From Tetrahymena thermophila SB210 (Eukaryota; Ciliophora; Oligohymenophorea; Hymenostomatida; Tetrahymenidae): 64,000 nt of DNA. Below, piece by piece: positions 1 to 14,988 of the stretch (positions within the stretch are counted from its first letter, which is position 1; each line of letters opens with the position of its first letter). The DNA is taken from positions 1 through 64,000 of the forward strand of contig NW_002476175.1 in the NCBI RefSeq assembly GCF_000189635.1, read 5' to 3'. A program made the position numbers and the translations under genes. The notes below the pieces were generated by a model that saw only the letters and a program-made list of their open reading frames with translations, was not told where the DNA came from and searched no databases.

Positions 1-3000
1 AAGAGTTGCAATAGCATTCTAGAAAAGGCTATATGCTGACTCTTTAATTCGTTTCAAATTCTATATTTCTTCTATGCCTACTGACCACCTCAGTGAAGTG
101 TCAGCTAAAACAAAAGTATTTAATTAATATTGCATTTTTCAAGACTTAAATTTATTATTTATTAAAAAAATACTATTTTAAATTTTCATTTAAAAATAAA
201 ATAAATAAATTTATCAAAATTAAAATTCAATTTAAATTAAAATATGATGAAATGAGTAAAAATTTAGAATAAAATGTAACTTAAAATTTTATATTTCAAT
301 ATTAAGATATATTTAAAGATAAATAAAAACTCATTTTTAGTATCATGTTTTTAAAAAATCATTTTAAATTAAATTCTTTTTATGTTTTAATAAAAAAAAA
401 AATTATGAAATTTTTAAATAAATTAAAATATTTTAAAGAAAAATTTAGAGACTTTAGTTAGAAACAAAAGATTAGAACATGCAGAAGTCACTGCCTTATT
501 TATGGAGATTTCTTCAGAATATTCATACACTATGAATAGTATCATATTTGAAAAATACTTAAATGAGCAAAATTAGTAATTTTAAAATGCTATTTCAAAG
601 AAATTTATAAAATACAATTTTATTATAGGGATCTTGTTCCTCACTAATTAGTTCTTCCTCCAAAAGAAGAAGAATTGTTGAGTTAAGTTCCAGAAAAAGG
701 GATGTTATTACTAGAAAAGGATAAAGGAGCAAAGGAAATTGTATTATATTCACCATATGAGATTTATGAAAGTGAAGCTCGTGATTTTACTGAAATTTTC
801 AAGGAATTTTGTTTATCTTCGTTTTTAATTACTCCTGAAGCTATATCTGCTTTATAATAGATTCGTACTGAATGCAATAAAATTTTGGATTATGAGTTTT
901 TCAAGCTTTTGCGTCCTTAATAACCTCAAAGGTATTGTAAATGTATAAGGATATTTCTAAATTTATTTTTACTGTTAAAATAAATAGATTAGATGAATTT
1001 AAATCTGATCAAGAAACTGAAATCGATAAAATAGTTAATAGACTAAGATTAGATTGGGTACCTAATGTTGAAAAAATTATTTTTAATGAATTTTCTGAAT
1101 CTGATAAAGGATGGTTAAATCTCAAAGAGACTAACAAGGTATTTAAGCTTTGAAAATAAATTAAGAAATATGAAATTTTATCTTTATTTAATAGGTTGCC
1201 TATGAGAGTGGAAAATTGAAAAAATTCTTTAATTTAGTTATTATAACTATGCAAGATAGTTTATTGACTCTTTGCTAAAAAAGCTTCAAAAACTTTTAGG
1301 CCTATCTTTCACAATATGTCCCAGAAAAAGTAAAATTAAATAAATAAAGGATTTAAATAACAACTTTTTTATTATTTATATTTATGCAGGTTACTATATT
1401 AAAACCAAACCACGTGATTAATGAGTATAAAAATAATGTAATTGTTGATTCTAAAAATCCAGATACTTAAATTTCTATTAATGCTGTAAAACCTCTATTT
1501 ACTATTGAATTAATGAAAAACAATGAAGATTAAGAGTTCTTCTATTCAACTTAACCTAAGTATTTCTTATCTACAATCTAAATGTTATTTGATAAGCTAG
1601 TAGATGAATTATAAAAAATACCCTCAGTTGAGCGTTCTCTTATGCAAGATTTGTTTAGAAAGATGTCATAGTTGAAAGAAATTTTTATAAAAAGTCCTAA
1701 AAGATAAATAAATGAAGGAGAAGTTTTCATTTCTAAGGAAGACCAACAATTTGATGAAAATAAAGTAAAATTAATAACAATATCAATTATTTTTATGAGT
1801 TTTTGTCTTAATAGTGGGTAAATGAGTTATTTGCTTTGATGACATAAGAATTAGAACAATCAATACAACCTCTTGACGAATATTTAAAATAATATGATCC
1901 TTATAAAGTAAATTCATTATTTTTTTATATTTAATTCTTATTAAATTACTTATTAATATCAGTCTCTACTCAAATTAAATCCTGAAGAATATTGCAAAGG
2001 ATTTGATGATAAAGAAAATCCTAAAGACATAAGTGTTATTACAACAGAAATAGAAAATATTGCTAAGAAAGAAAAGGCTCTAGTTGCTATTATGCCTGAA
2101 ATCATACAAGTTTCAAGCTTTGAAATTAATTGTAAAGACACAACTCAGTACATACACAAATATCATTTAATACAACCATTTAATTTCATTTTTTTCTTTA
2201 AAGGTATTTATAAAACAAGTATGCTCAAACATAAAAGCTGCTTATTGAGTTAATTGCCAATAGAGGAAAGACTATGACTTAAGATTTATTCAAAGAAATT
2301 GGAGGAATTAAATAGAAATTAACCAAACCACCAGAGAATATTGAAGAATTAACAAGCATAACAGATAAGATGGCAATTATCCCTTCTGAGTTAGAAAAAA
2401 TGAAAAAAGATATTGAGAAATCTATGGAAATATATTAAATTATGGAAAATTACAATTTCAAATTTACTGAAGATGAACTAAAAAAAAAATGGTAAGTGTT
2501 CGGAGGTCCTAAAGAAATTATTAAAACAATTGAAGACCAAAAAGCAATTCTTGAAAAGGAAAAGCATAGATTTAAAGATAGAATGGAACACGAATAAGAA
2601 AACTTCAAGACTGATATTGAAGAAGCTGAAAGAATCATATAAAATTTCCACACATATACAAATATCAAAGATCATGGAACTGTAAGTGGAGTCTGCCGTG
2701 ATTTGGCACAAAAGCTAAAAGAATTTACAGATAAAGCCAAGAAGTTTAACAATTAAGAACAACTCTTCGAAAAAGAACTTACTGATTACTCTAAAATTAC
2801 TTAAATTAAAAAAGATTTTGATCCTTATTTCAATCTTTGGACAACATCTAATCAAGTAATCAATTTGCTTCTATTAAATTTTAATTTGAATTATTTGTTT
2901 CTTTTTATAAAAGTGGTTCAAAAATATTGAAGTTTGGAGAAATGGTCCTTGGAATGAACTTAATGCTATTGAGTGCGAAAAGTTCGTTGATAATGCCTTT

Positions 3001-6000
3001 AAAACTTACAATTAAGTTATTAAATTTTTCAAAGATAAGGATATTTAGGGTGTTCTAAAGATAGCCTAAGCAGTTAAAAGTTAAGTAGATGCTTTTAGAC
3101 CCTAAGTTCCTTTAATGGTTGCTTTACGTAAAAATGGTATGAAAGAAAGACATTGGAAATAAGTTTCTGATAAAGTTGGATTCAAAGTAGAGCCTACAGA
3201 AGATTTTACTTTCACTAAACTAATTGACATGGGTCTTCTCACTCATCTTCAATTCTGTGAAGAAGTAGGTGAAAGAGCTTCAAAGGAATTCTCTATAGAA
3301 ACTAGCTTAAAGGAAATGAAAGCAAAGTGGGAAGAAATTAAATTTGACCTTAAACCTTGGAAAGCTTCATTTGTAAATATATTATTTTTTTTCTTATTAT
3401 TTAATATTTGTTAATTTTAAATAGATTATTAGAGGATATGATGAAATTAATACTGTTCTTGATGAGCATATTGTTAATACTCAAAGTATGTAATTCTCTC
3501 CGTTTAAAAAGCCATTTGAAGAAGAATTGATTGAATGGAATGACTCGCTTAAATTGATGAGTTTAATTTTAGAAGAATGGGCTAAATATCAAATGAATTG
3601 GATGTATCTACAACCTATTTTTGACTCTCCAGATATTGCAAAGTAATTGCCAGGTGAAACTAAAAAGTTCAAAACTGTAGATTAAAATTGGAAGCACACA
3701 ATGAATTATGCCAAGCAAACTTAATCGGTTTTCAAAGTAATTTATTGTTTAAAATATACTATTTAGTTCACTCAAATAAATAAACTTTTTTAATTAGGTT
3801 TGCTAAATGGAAGGATTGCTTGAAAAATTGTAAGATGGTAACAAAAATCTTGATATGATTCAAAAAGAGCTTAATAACTATTTAGAAAGAAAAAGAGAAA
3901 GATTTGCTCGTTTCTATTTCCTTTCTAATGATGAACTTCTTGAAATTCTTTCTCAAACAAAAGAACCAACAGCAGTCCAACCCCATTTAAGAAAAGTCTT
4001 TGAAAACATAGCTGAATTAGAATTTGATGACACAAAAAAAATGCATGCTATGTTCTCTGCAGAAAAAGAAAAAGTAAATACTATTCAATTTAACAGACCA
4101 TATTTATTAAGGTTAAAATATAATATTCAAGGTTCCTTTTGTTAAATACATTGACCCAATAAATAAGAATGTTGAGGACTGGATGAATGAAGTAGAAGAA
4201 ATGATGAAAGAATCAGTAAAGTCTTGTCTTCTTAAATCAGTTAAAGATTACCACACTAAGTCAAGAGATTAGTGGGTACTTAATCACCCTGGTTAATGTA
4301 TCTTAAATGGTAGTTAGATAGTATGGACATAAGAGGTAGAAGAAGCAATTAAAGCTAATTAGATAACACAATTTTGGGAGAAGTCTTAGGAATAACTTAT
4401 TTGCTTAGTAGACTTAGTTAGACAAAAATTAACAAAGTAACAAAAAGTTACTATCAATGCTTTAATCGTGCTTGATGTGCATGCTAAAGATGTTGTATGA
4501 TACTTATTATTTTTTATTAAAGAATTTTCAAATATTTATGACAAAATTCTTATTTTAATTAAGGTTAAAAATCTTGAAGAAAATAAAGTCACAGAAATTG
4601 GTGCCTTTGAATGGATTTCATAATTAAGATACTATTGGGAAAACAATGACTGTCGTGTAAAATGTGTGTAAACTAATTTCCCCTACGGATATGAATATTT
4701 AGGAAATACCCTCAGATTAGTTATTACTCCTTTGACTGATAAGTGTTATATGACACTTATGGGTGCACTTAAGCTTAATCTAGGAGGTGCTCCAGCAGGT
4801 AAATTATTTAACTATAAAACATAGATTAAAATTTTTATATAATTCAGGTCCAGCAGGAACAGGAAAAACTGAATCAGTTAAAGATTTAGCTAAAGGATTA
4901 GCTAAGTAGTGTGTTGTCTTTAACTGTTCAGATAGTATGGACTATATTATGGTCGGAAAATTCTTTAAGGGTTTAGCTAGTGCTGGTGCATGGTGTTGCT
5001 TTGATGAGTTCAATAGAATTAATATTGAAGTTCTTTCAGTTATAGCTCAATAATTATTAATTTTATTTGGTGAAAAAGCTAAAGGAAGTGAGTTTGTAAG
5101 TTTTAAAATTAAATTAAAAAAATATTTTTTTTACTTTTTTTTAAACTTTATTAATATGAAATTTAGGTAGAAAATTTTGAAGGTAGTGACATTAAGCTTA
5201 AGCCAACTTTCTGCGTTTTTATTACAATGAATCCTGGTTATGCTGGTCGTACAGAATTACCTGATAATTTAAAGGCACTTTTTAGATCAGTAGCGATGAT
5301 GGTACCTGATTATGCTTTGATTGGTAATTTTATTATTATTTTAGAAGTCATTAATAAATAAATATTTAAAAATGAAAGGTGAAATTATGCTTTATAGCTT
5401 TGGTTTTAAACTTGGTAGAGATTTGGCTAAAAAAATGGTTGTTACATTTAAGCTTTCTTCTGAGTAGCTTTCTTCTCAAGATCATTATGATTATGGTATG
5501 AGAGCAGTTAGAAGTGTTATCAATGCTGCTGGTTTATTAAAAGCTGCAGATCCTGATATGGTATAACTTAAATTTTAAAAATAATTATTAAAATTTATAA
5601 CTGTTTTTAATATAGGATGAAAATTAGCTTTTACTTAGAGCCTTGAGAGATGTTAATGTTCCTAAATTTTTGAAGGATGATCTTCCCCTTTTCGAAAATA
5701 TTATTTAGGATTTATTCCCTGGTGTAGAGAGACCAAAGATTGACTATGGAGAGCTTCTTAACTCTATCACTTAAACTACCATTGAATCAAATTTATAACC
5801 ACAAGAAAGCTTTAACTTAAAAGTACTTTAACTTTATGATACTATTTAAGTTAGACACGGACTTATGCTTGTAGGTCCTACAGGAGGTGGTAAGAGTTCT
5901 AATATGAAAATATTATCCAAAGCTCTTACTAAACTAGAGAACAATGGCTTCTATAAAGTCCATGTTCATAATATGAATCCTAAAAGTATTACTATGGGTT

Positions 6001-9000
6001 AATTATACGGATAATTCAATGAACAAACAAGAGAATGGAATGATGGGTATTCCTTTTTCTTTCTTTAAAAAATTATTTTGGTTAATTTTATAATTTTTTA
6101 CATTTACAGTATCTTGGCATACACTGTTAGAGAAGCTTGTAGAGATCAGTCTTCTGAAAGACACTGGATTGTTTTTGATGGGCCTGTTGATGCTATCTGG
6201 ATAGAAAATATGAACACAGTTCTTGATGACAATAAAAAACTTTGTCTTAATAGTGGTATGATTCTCACATTAACACCTTATATGACTATGATGTTTGAAG
6301 TCGAAGATTTACTTGTATAAATTATTTTTCTTGAGAATTATTTCAATTAAGTTAAATAAATATTTTTAGGTTGCTTCTCCTGCTACTGTTTCTAGATGCG
6401 GTATGGTTTATATGGAACCTATTTCATTAGGTTTGAAACCTCTCTTTTAGAGTTGGATTAATACACTCCCTGAAAAATGTGATAGACCCACAATAAAGAA
6501 AACTTTAGAAGAATTCTTTGACAGATATGTAGAGAAATCAATTGAATTTTTAAGGTAAAATTGCAAGGAAATTGTTAGCACTGTGGATAATAACCTCACT
6601 CAAAGCTTATTTAGAGTGATGAATTGCTATTTCGCAAATTACAAAGAAACTGAAATAAAAAAAGTATAACCTGAAGATGTAGATAATTTCGAATTAGTGC
6701 TAGAAAGCTATTTAATCTTCAGTTTAGTTTGGAGTATATGCTGTACTGTTGATTATGAGGGAAGAGAAAAATTCAGTTAGTTCATTAGATAGTTAATGAT
6801 CATAAATAAATCTAAAATATAATTCCCTTATTAAGGTTATAATTTTGATATACTTGCATAAATAAATTATCTATCTATTAAACTCTCTTTTTAAATTTTA
6901 TAGGTATGGTTTACGACTACTAATTTAATGAAAACACAAAGGAATTCTAGTCATGGAGTGAAAATTACAAGAATTTCGAAATTGAAAAATTAGTTTACAA
7001 TGAAATTATGATTCCAACAAATGATTCCACAAGAAATATTTACATGATGAAGTTGCTTCTTACAAATAATTATCATGTTTGTTTCCCAGGTCCTACTGGT
7101 ACAGGTAAATCACTTAATGCTTACTCTCTGCTTAGTAATGGATTAAGTGATTCATATTAATATATTGCTTTGACATTTAGTGCTTAAACATCTGCAAATC
7201 AAACATAAGATACAATTGATACCAAATTAGATAGAAGAAGAAAAGGTATTTATGGTCCTCCTATTGGTAAAAAATGCATTATTTTTGTTGATGATCTTAA
7301 CATGCCTAAGAAAGAAGAATATGGTGCCTAACCCCCTATTGAACTTATCCGTCAATATTTTGATCATGGTGGTTGGTATAATAGAAAAGATCTTTAGTTT
7401 ATGCGTCTTGATGACTTGATCATTTTAAGTGCTATGGGTCCTCCTGGTGGTGGTAGATCAAATATTACCAATAGATGCCTAAGACATTTTAATGTTATAA
7501 GTTATACTGATTTAGATGAAGAAACAATCAAGACTATTTTCTTAACTTTAATTAATGCCTTTTTGAATAAATTCAATGATAATATAAGAGGAATGATCCC
7601 AGAACTTGTAAATACAGTTCTAGTTGTTTATTATAGAGTTAGAAACGAGCTTCTTCCCACTCCTAGAAAATCTCACTATACATTTAACTTAAGAGATATC
7701 AGTAAAGTTTTCTAAGGTATTTGCGCTGCTAGCAATAAGCACTGTGTCGAGCCTTCTGATATGGCCAAATTGTGGTATCATGAAAATATGCGTATCTTCC
7801 ATGATAGACTTATTGATGACGAAGATAGAGATTATTTGAAAGATATGCTTGTTTCCCAATTTGAGAAGTTTAATCTAACTAAAGAAGAAGTTCTTTCTAT
7901 GGATAGGATTATTTTTGGTAATTCTAAATTAGTTAATATTTTTTAAATATTTTAAATATTTGATATTTTTAGGTGATTTCTGGTTTGGCAGAGAAACTGA
8001 AAGCAGACCTTATATTTAAATACCAAACTTAAAGTAATTAATGACTAAAATGGAAGAATTTTAAGAAGAGTATAATTAAGACCCAGACTTTACAAAGAAA
8101 GGCAAAGCTATGATGAAACTTGTACTCTTCTTAGATGCATGTGAGCATATTAGTAGAATAACAAGAGTTCTTAGATAGCCTAAAGGTAATGCGCTTCTAC
8201 TTGGTGTTGGTGGTTCTGGAAGATAAAGCTTGAGTAAAATGGCTACTTTTATTGCAGGTTACCGCTTACAATAGATAGAAGTTATAAAAAATTATAATAT
8301 GCGTTCTTGGAGAGAAGATATTAAGAAAGTAAACAAATTTATTATATTATAATTAAAAAAAAATTAATAAATATATTTTTTATCAGATTTTAATGATGGC
8401 TGGTATCGATGATGATCCAGTAGTTTTCTTGTTTGTAGATACTTAAATTATAAACGAGTAAATGCTTGAAGATCTAAACAGTATTCTAAATTCTGGTGAT
8501 GTTACTAACTTGTATTAGGAAAAAGACATAGAAGAAATAGTAGATGCTTGCAAAAATGAGTGTATCAAAAGAAATCTTCAACCTAATAAAATGAATGTAT
8601 TCTCTTAATATTTAAGAAGAGTTACAAATAACATTCACTTAGTCATTGCAATGAGTCCTCTGTCTTCAATGTTTTCTACTAGATTAAGAATGTTCCCCAG
8701 TTTAGTTAATTGTTGTACCCTAGATTGGTTTACAGAGTGGCCTGAAGAAGCTCTTATTGGTGTTGGTAAAGGTTAATTATAGGACTTTTAAGAAGAGGTT
8801 GGTATAGAAAATGAATTAGCTGATAAATTGGTTGAGTCTTTCAAAACTATTCATAAAAGTGTAGAGAAAATTTCAGTTAAATATTAACTTGAGCTTCGTC
8901 GTATCAATTATGTAACTCCTACAAGTTATCTTGAATTATTGACTATGTTTAAGACAATCATGAAAACCAAGCGTGTAGAATTAAAGAATTCAATCACAAG

Positions 9001-12000
9001 ACTAAAAAATGGTCTTGATAGATTGATTGATGCCAACATTTAGGTGAATGAAATGCAAATTTAATTAACTGATATGTAACCAAAATTAGAGTAAGCAGCT
9101 ATAGATACAGAGTAAATGATGAAAACAATTGAAATTTAGTAAAAAGAAGCAGATGAGAAATAAAAAATAGTCTCAGAAGAAGAAGCTATAGCAACAAAGT
9201 CTGCTAATGAAGCTCAAAAACTAAAGGATGAAGCAGAAAAGTCCGTCGAAGAAGCAAATAAGATTTTAGATGAGACTCTAATTGAGGTTAGTAAGCTTAA
9301 AAAAGATCACTTGGTAGAAGTTAAATCACTTCCTAATCCTCCTTCAGCTTGTATAACAATTTTAGGAGGTATGACTATCCTTTTACAAGACACTTTAAAG
9401 GAAAAGGGAGGTTAGATCATTTTAAAAAATATAGAAGGATAGATAGGTAAAAATATTTATTTTTAAATTTTGTTTATTAAAACATAAATTAAAAACAGGT
9501 AAAAAGGAAGAAGATTACTTCAACACAGCTAAAAAATGGTTACTTGCTGATCCAAAAGAATTATTAGATCTTCTTTTGAATTTTAAGAAAGAAAATATTA
9601 ATCAAGCATACATTAAAAAGTTAGAAGAAAAAGTAAAATTTTTCTTTTTACAACCAATATAAATTTTTTAAATTTAATTCATTACTAAATAAAGATATTG
9701 AGTCATGAAGATTGGTCTTTGGAAAAGGCTAAAACATGCTCTCATGCTATTAAATATATTTTCTCATGGTGCTAAGCTATGTATGACTTTAATAAAGTAT
9801 TCAGAGAAACATAACCTCTCAGAGACAAGTTAGAAAAGTTTGAAAAAATTGTTTCTGAAAAGATGGCTGAACTTAAAATTAAAAAAGACGCCTTAGAAGA
9901 AATTCAAAATAAAATAAAAAAATTAGAAGAATAATTTAATGAAACAGTTGCTAAGAAAGAAAAGCTTACTAATGACATAGCTGAATGCTAGCTTAAGCTT
10001 GATAGGGCTCAGAAACTTACAAGTGGTTTATCTGACGAAAAGGTATAGAAAATCTCTTAAATTAGATTATTAAAAAAAAATTTTTTTCTTAATTAAGGTA
10101 CGTTGGTCAAAAGATATTGAAATACTTTAAAATAATGAAATTCTTATCCCTGGTGATACAGTAATCGGTGCAGGTATGGTTGCTTATTCAGGGCCTTTTA
10201 TCAGTCTTTACAGATAAATTTTAGAAAAAACATGGATTAAAAAGTTAGATGAGGTATAAAATAATTTGTTTTGAATTTTTATTCTCAAATTTATATTTAT
10301 CTTTGGTAAATAGCTTGAAGTTAAACATACTGCTGGAATTACAATGAGTAAATTCTTAGGTAAACCAGTTCTTATATAACAATGGAATCTAGCTGGTTTA
10401 CCCAAAGATGATACTTCTATAGAAAATGGTATCATTATAGAATAATCCAGGAGATGGCCTCTTATGATTGATCCCCAAACACAAGCTAATAAATACATAA
10501 AAAATTTAGGAAATACTGACATTTGCAAGTCAGGCATAGATGTTTTAAAGATGAGTGATTCAAATTTAATCAAAACTTTAGAAATGGCACTCAGAGCAGG
10601 TAAATGGGTTTTGGTTGAAAATGTGGGTAAAGATTTAGATCCTTCACTTGAGCCTATTCTTTTACAATAGTTTGTTAAGACAAATAATGGATTAGAGCTA
10701 ACCTTAGGAGAAAAAACTATCTCTGTCAGCCCTGACTTTAAATTCTTTATGACTTCTACAAACCCAAATCCTCATTATTCACCTGAAACATTTGTTAAAG
10801 TAAATACTATTTAGAGTCATTTTTAAATAATTGATTAAATTTTAATTAAATAAATAAATAAAAGGTTTGTATCATCAATTTTGCCATTACAAGGTAAGGT
10901 ATGGAAGATTAAATGTTAGCTAAAGTCGTTGAGCTCGAAAATCCATAGCTTGAGCAAAAGAAGACAGAAATCGTAAAGAGAAATGCTGAAGTATTTAATT
11001 TTTATTAATAAAATATATTATTTATGATTATTTTAATTGATTAGGATAAAAAATCTTTACTTCAAATTGAAGATGAAATTTTAAGATCTCTTTAAGCAAG
11101 TGATGATATTTCAGAATTATTGATGGATGAATCCTTGATTAACACTCTTTAAAATGCAAAGAAATTCGCTGCTGAAATCAACTAAAGAATGTAAGATTCT
11201 AAGATTACAGAACAACAAATCGATAAGACCAGAGAAGGATATAGACCAGTGGCATTTAGAGCATCTTTACTTTTCTTCTGTATATTAGACTTAAACGTTA
11301 TAGACCCTATGTATGAATATTCTCTCTAATGGTTCTCTAAACTATTTGAAATGGGTATTGAAAATGCTCCTGCTTCAAAAGAGCATGACGTTCGTTTAGA
11401 AAACTTAAATAAATACTTTACCTACTCTCTATATGAAAATATTTGTAGATCTTTATTTGAGAAGCATAAATTAATTTTCTCTCTTATGCTTACAGTTCAA
11501 ATTATTCAAGTAAATAAAATTAAGTTAAATCAGCAATTCTTAATAAAATTTATGATTTATTTATTTATTTAAAGGGTGATAACAAAATGAATCTGGAAGA
11601 ATGGAGGTATTTCTTAAGTGGCCCAGGTGGTGATATCAAAATCTAAAACAACCCAACTTCGTGGGTTGATGAAAACAGTTGGATTGACATGTATAGATAA
11701 ATTTATGGTATCAATTTACTACCAAATTTTGCAGGGTTTGAAGAATTCTTTATGAAAGATTATGATTTATTCAGACCTATATTTGATTCATAAAATCCTC
11801 ACTTAGATCCTTTACCTGAACCTTGGAATTCTAAATTAAATGATTTCTAAAAAATGATTATCCTAAAAGCTATTAGATCTGATAAGGTAACAGCATATTT
11901 TCTTTTAATGTAAATCTAATTTATTTATTGTCAAAAAGATTATTCCCGCTGTTGAGAAATGGATAGAACATAATTAAGGAAGAGAGTTTATCATTCCTCC

Positions 12001-14235
12001 AATCTTCGATATCAGCAAATGCTTTAAAGATTCAATGACTACAACACCTTTAATTTTTGTATTGTCTGCTGGTTCTGACCCAGTTGCAGACTTTTAGCGT
12101 TTTTCAGCTGAATAAGTAAAAAAATTTATTTATTTTTTTCTTTACTCAACACTATCATTACATTTTAAAAAGGAAATGGAAAACAGAATTTATACAATTT
12201 CCCTTGGTTAGGGCTAAGGACCAAAGGCTGAGAAAATGATTAAAGAAGCTACTCAAAGGGGAGGTTGGGTACTTTTACAAAACTGCCATTTAGCTATATC
12301 TTGGATGCCAGACTTAGAACGTATTGTAGAAGATTTTAATGAAAATCTCCATAAGGATTTCCGTCTTTGGTTAACATCAATGCCCACAAAAGATTTCCCA
12401 ATTTCTGTACTCTAAAATGGTGTAAAGATGACTCTTGAACCACCTTAAGGTAGATCATTTTTAAATCCCATTAAAACAAAACATAAAAATTAAAAACTTA
12501 ATTAAAGGTTTAAGAGCAAACTTAAAGAGAAGCTATGCAGGTATGACTGATGACTCTCTTAATGATTGTAAAAAACCTAATGAGTATAAAAAGCTACTAT
12601 TTGGTTTCTGCTTCTTCCATGCTATTATCTAAGATAGAAGAAAATTCGGTCCTATAGGTTGGAATATACCATACGAATTTACAATGGAAGATTTAACTGT
12701 GTGCCAAAGATAATTGAAGATGCTTTTAGATGAATACGAAGAAATTCCTTACAAGGTAAAACTAATGGAAATCAAAAATAAAATAAATATTTTTCATTTA
12801 ATTAAATAGGTATTAAATTATCTTGGTGCTGAAATTAACTATGGTGGTAGAGTTACGGATGATAAAGATGTGTTATTAATTAAGTCCATCTTAAAGCTTT
12901 ACATAAATCCAAATATATTAGAGGATAAGTATCAATTTTCTAAGAGTGGTATTTATTACTCTCCAGAAGCTGGTGAACATTCTGATTATATGAATTATAT
13001 TGATTAACTTCCTCTCAATCCCTCTCCAGAAGTTTTCGGTCTACATGATAATGCTGAAATTACAAACTCATAAAACTTAACAAGGTATTTAAGATCAATA
13101 AAATTTTATTCTAAATTATTTTTTTAAAATAGAATCTTACTTGAAACTATTTTGTCTGTGCAACCAAGAACAAGCTCAGGCAAAGGATAGTCAAGAGAAG
13201 AAAAGATTGAAGAAATTGCTAACTTTGTATAATCTAGAACACCCTAAGAATTTAACTTCGAAGCTATTTTCTAATAATACCCAACTGATTACAATGAGTC
13301 TATGAATACTGTGTTAGTTTAGGAAATTGTTAGATATAATAGATTGCTAGCTATTATGAAAACCTCTCTTATCAATGTTAAAAAGGCTTTAAAGGGTTTA
13401 GTTGTAATAATTTTTTTTCATATCACCAAAAATACATTTATTTATTTCTTTAAATTAATAAACTTATAGGTTATGTCAGAAGAATTAGAAAAGCTTGCTA
13501 ACTCATTATATGATAATTAAGTTCCAAAACTTTGGGCTGAAAAAGGTTTCCTTTCATTGAAACCTCTCTCTTCATGGACATAAGACTTAAATGAAAGAAT
13601 TACCTTTTTGTAGAATTGGATTGATCATGGCACACCTAAAGTATTCTGGATTTCAGGTAAATTAATTAATAACTCAAAATTTATTTATTTATTTTTATAA
13701 ATTTTTCCAAAATTTAAAAAGGTTTCTTCTTCCCTCAAGCATTCATTACTGGTATGCTCTAAAATTATGCAAGAAAGAACATTATTGCCATTGATAAAGT
13801 AAATATTATAAAGTAGTATTTTAATTATATATTTAACATTTAAAAAATTAATAAAAGATATCATTTAAATTTGATATAATTGATAATAAAACACACAATG
13901 ACATCAAAGAAAAACCTGAAACTGGTTGTTATATTTATGGTATGTTTATTGAAGGAGCTAGATGGGATCATCACAGTCATTTACTATAAGACTCCAATCC
14001 TAAAGAGCTATTCTCTAATCTTCCTCTCATTCATTTAGTACCAGTAGTTAATAGAGTAGTGCAAAAAACTGGATTTTATAACTGTCCTCTCTATAAAGTT
14101 GTTTCAAGAGCTGGTACTCTTAGTACTACTGGGCATTCAACAAACTTTGTAATGTTCTTAGAACTCCCCTCTGATAGAGATGAAAGTATGTGGATAGTTG
14201 CTGGTGTTGCAGCTTTCCTGGCATTAAGATATTGA
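1..14235 (+). CDS. Axonemal dynein heavy chain, single-headed inner-arm type (5' end outside window)
   Basis: Motor subunit that drives ciliary beating by ATP-dependent movement on microtubules. Visible are part of the N-terminal tail, the linker, the AAA ring, the stalk and the C-terminal domain, roughly 4,000 residues. P-loops: AAA1 GPAGTGKT near 4847 with Walker B CFDEFNR near 5000; AAA2 GPTGGGKS near 5875; AAA3 GPTGTGKS near 7088 with FVDDLNMP near 7290; AAA4 GVGGSGRQ near 8202. The stalk coiled coils lie about 8950-9300 and 9790-10030, with the microtubule-binding region between. The end has the family's GARWD, NCPLYK and HSTNF motifs and stops at TGA 14233-14235. About 30 short introns interrupt it; boundaries worked out at the left are 116-450, 576-628 and 932-987. 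The first exon is open at the left edge and already inside conserved tail sequence. In-frame TAA/TAG fall at Gln positions. The class rests on overall motif resemblance; I cannot assign the exact DYH number. Confidence 0.95.
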
Positions 14236-14533
14236 TCTTTAATATTAATAAAACTCTTAATAAAATTAAATTAAATTTAAAAATATAAAATTTTAGAAAT
14301 ATTCTCCATAAATACATACATACATACTGCATACATAATATTTACTGTTTTTATAAATAATAAATTAAAATTTTATTATATTTATTTTATTTTTTGATGT
14401 GTGGTTCATTTAATGATTGATAATTTTTGCTATTTGATAATTAACCAAATAATTGTTAATAAAAATATAATAAAAAATTAATTTTTGCTGTAAATTTTCA
14501 AAAATTCAAAATAAACAAAATATTATCAAGTGT

Positions 14534-14988
14534 ATGAGTAATAAAGTTGGAGATAATATGTAGCAAAATTTAAGTGATCTCATTAAATAAATTGATGTAA
14601 TGAAAACCAAAAAGGTTTAAATTGACTAAGAAATATATGCAGAATAGTAATAATTAATGAAAACAGAATAAGAATTATAAATACTTACCAATCGCCTCAA
14701 TGAATTAGAAGGTATTTTATTGATTAATTAAGTTTAAAAAAAATGAATTACTAAGTTTTATTTTGTAAAATGTTAGAATTTTTGGTAAAAAAGTAAAATG
14801 AAAAATCAGAATTAAATAACACAATTGTTTAAACAGAGATGGCTAGAAATAAGGTAAATAAATTTTGAGAAACTAATTTAGATATTTACTTTATAATTAA
14901 ATAAAAAAAAAAGATTGCTGAATCATATAAAAACTATTTAAACTTTCTACAGTAGTAAAAAATACATCATTTATCATCCTAATAATGA
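14534..14988 (+). CDS. SSNA1/DIP13-like small coiled-coil protein
   Basis: Three exons (14534-14711, 14777-14853, 14914-14988) join to 109 codons plus TGA. The product is almost wholly coiled coil, rich in Glu, Gln, Lys and Leu. Its length and pattern match the SSNA1 (NA14) / Chlamydomonas DIP13 family of about 110-120 residues. In particular, the stretch around NNTIVQTEMARNKIAESY aligns by eye with the family's conserved segment before the C-terminal tail. SSNA1 proteins form fibrils, bind microtubules and sit at basal bodies and axonemes. The gene starts 298 bases after the dynein stop on the same strand. Both introns are AT-rich GT..AG, and the frame is restored only by removing them. The family call is from memory of the pattern, not a search. 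A different short coiled-coil protein remains possible. Confidence 0.7.

Noticed and set aside
941..1153. ATG-initiated frame inside the dynein region, possible gene start
   Set aside because: The ATG lies inside intron 932-987. Removing that intron joins the upstream exon (ending CCT CAA AG) in frame to the exon from 988, and conserved dynein tail precedes it.
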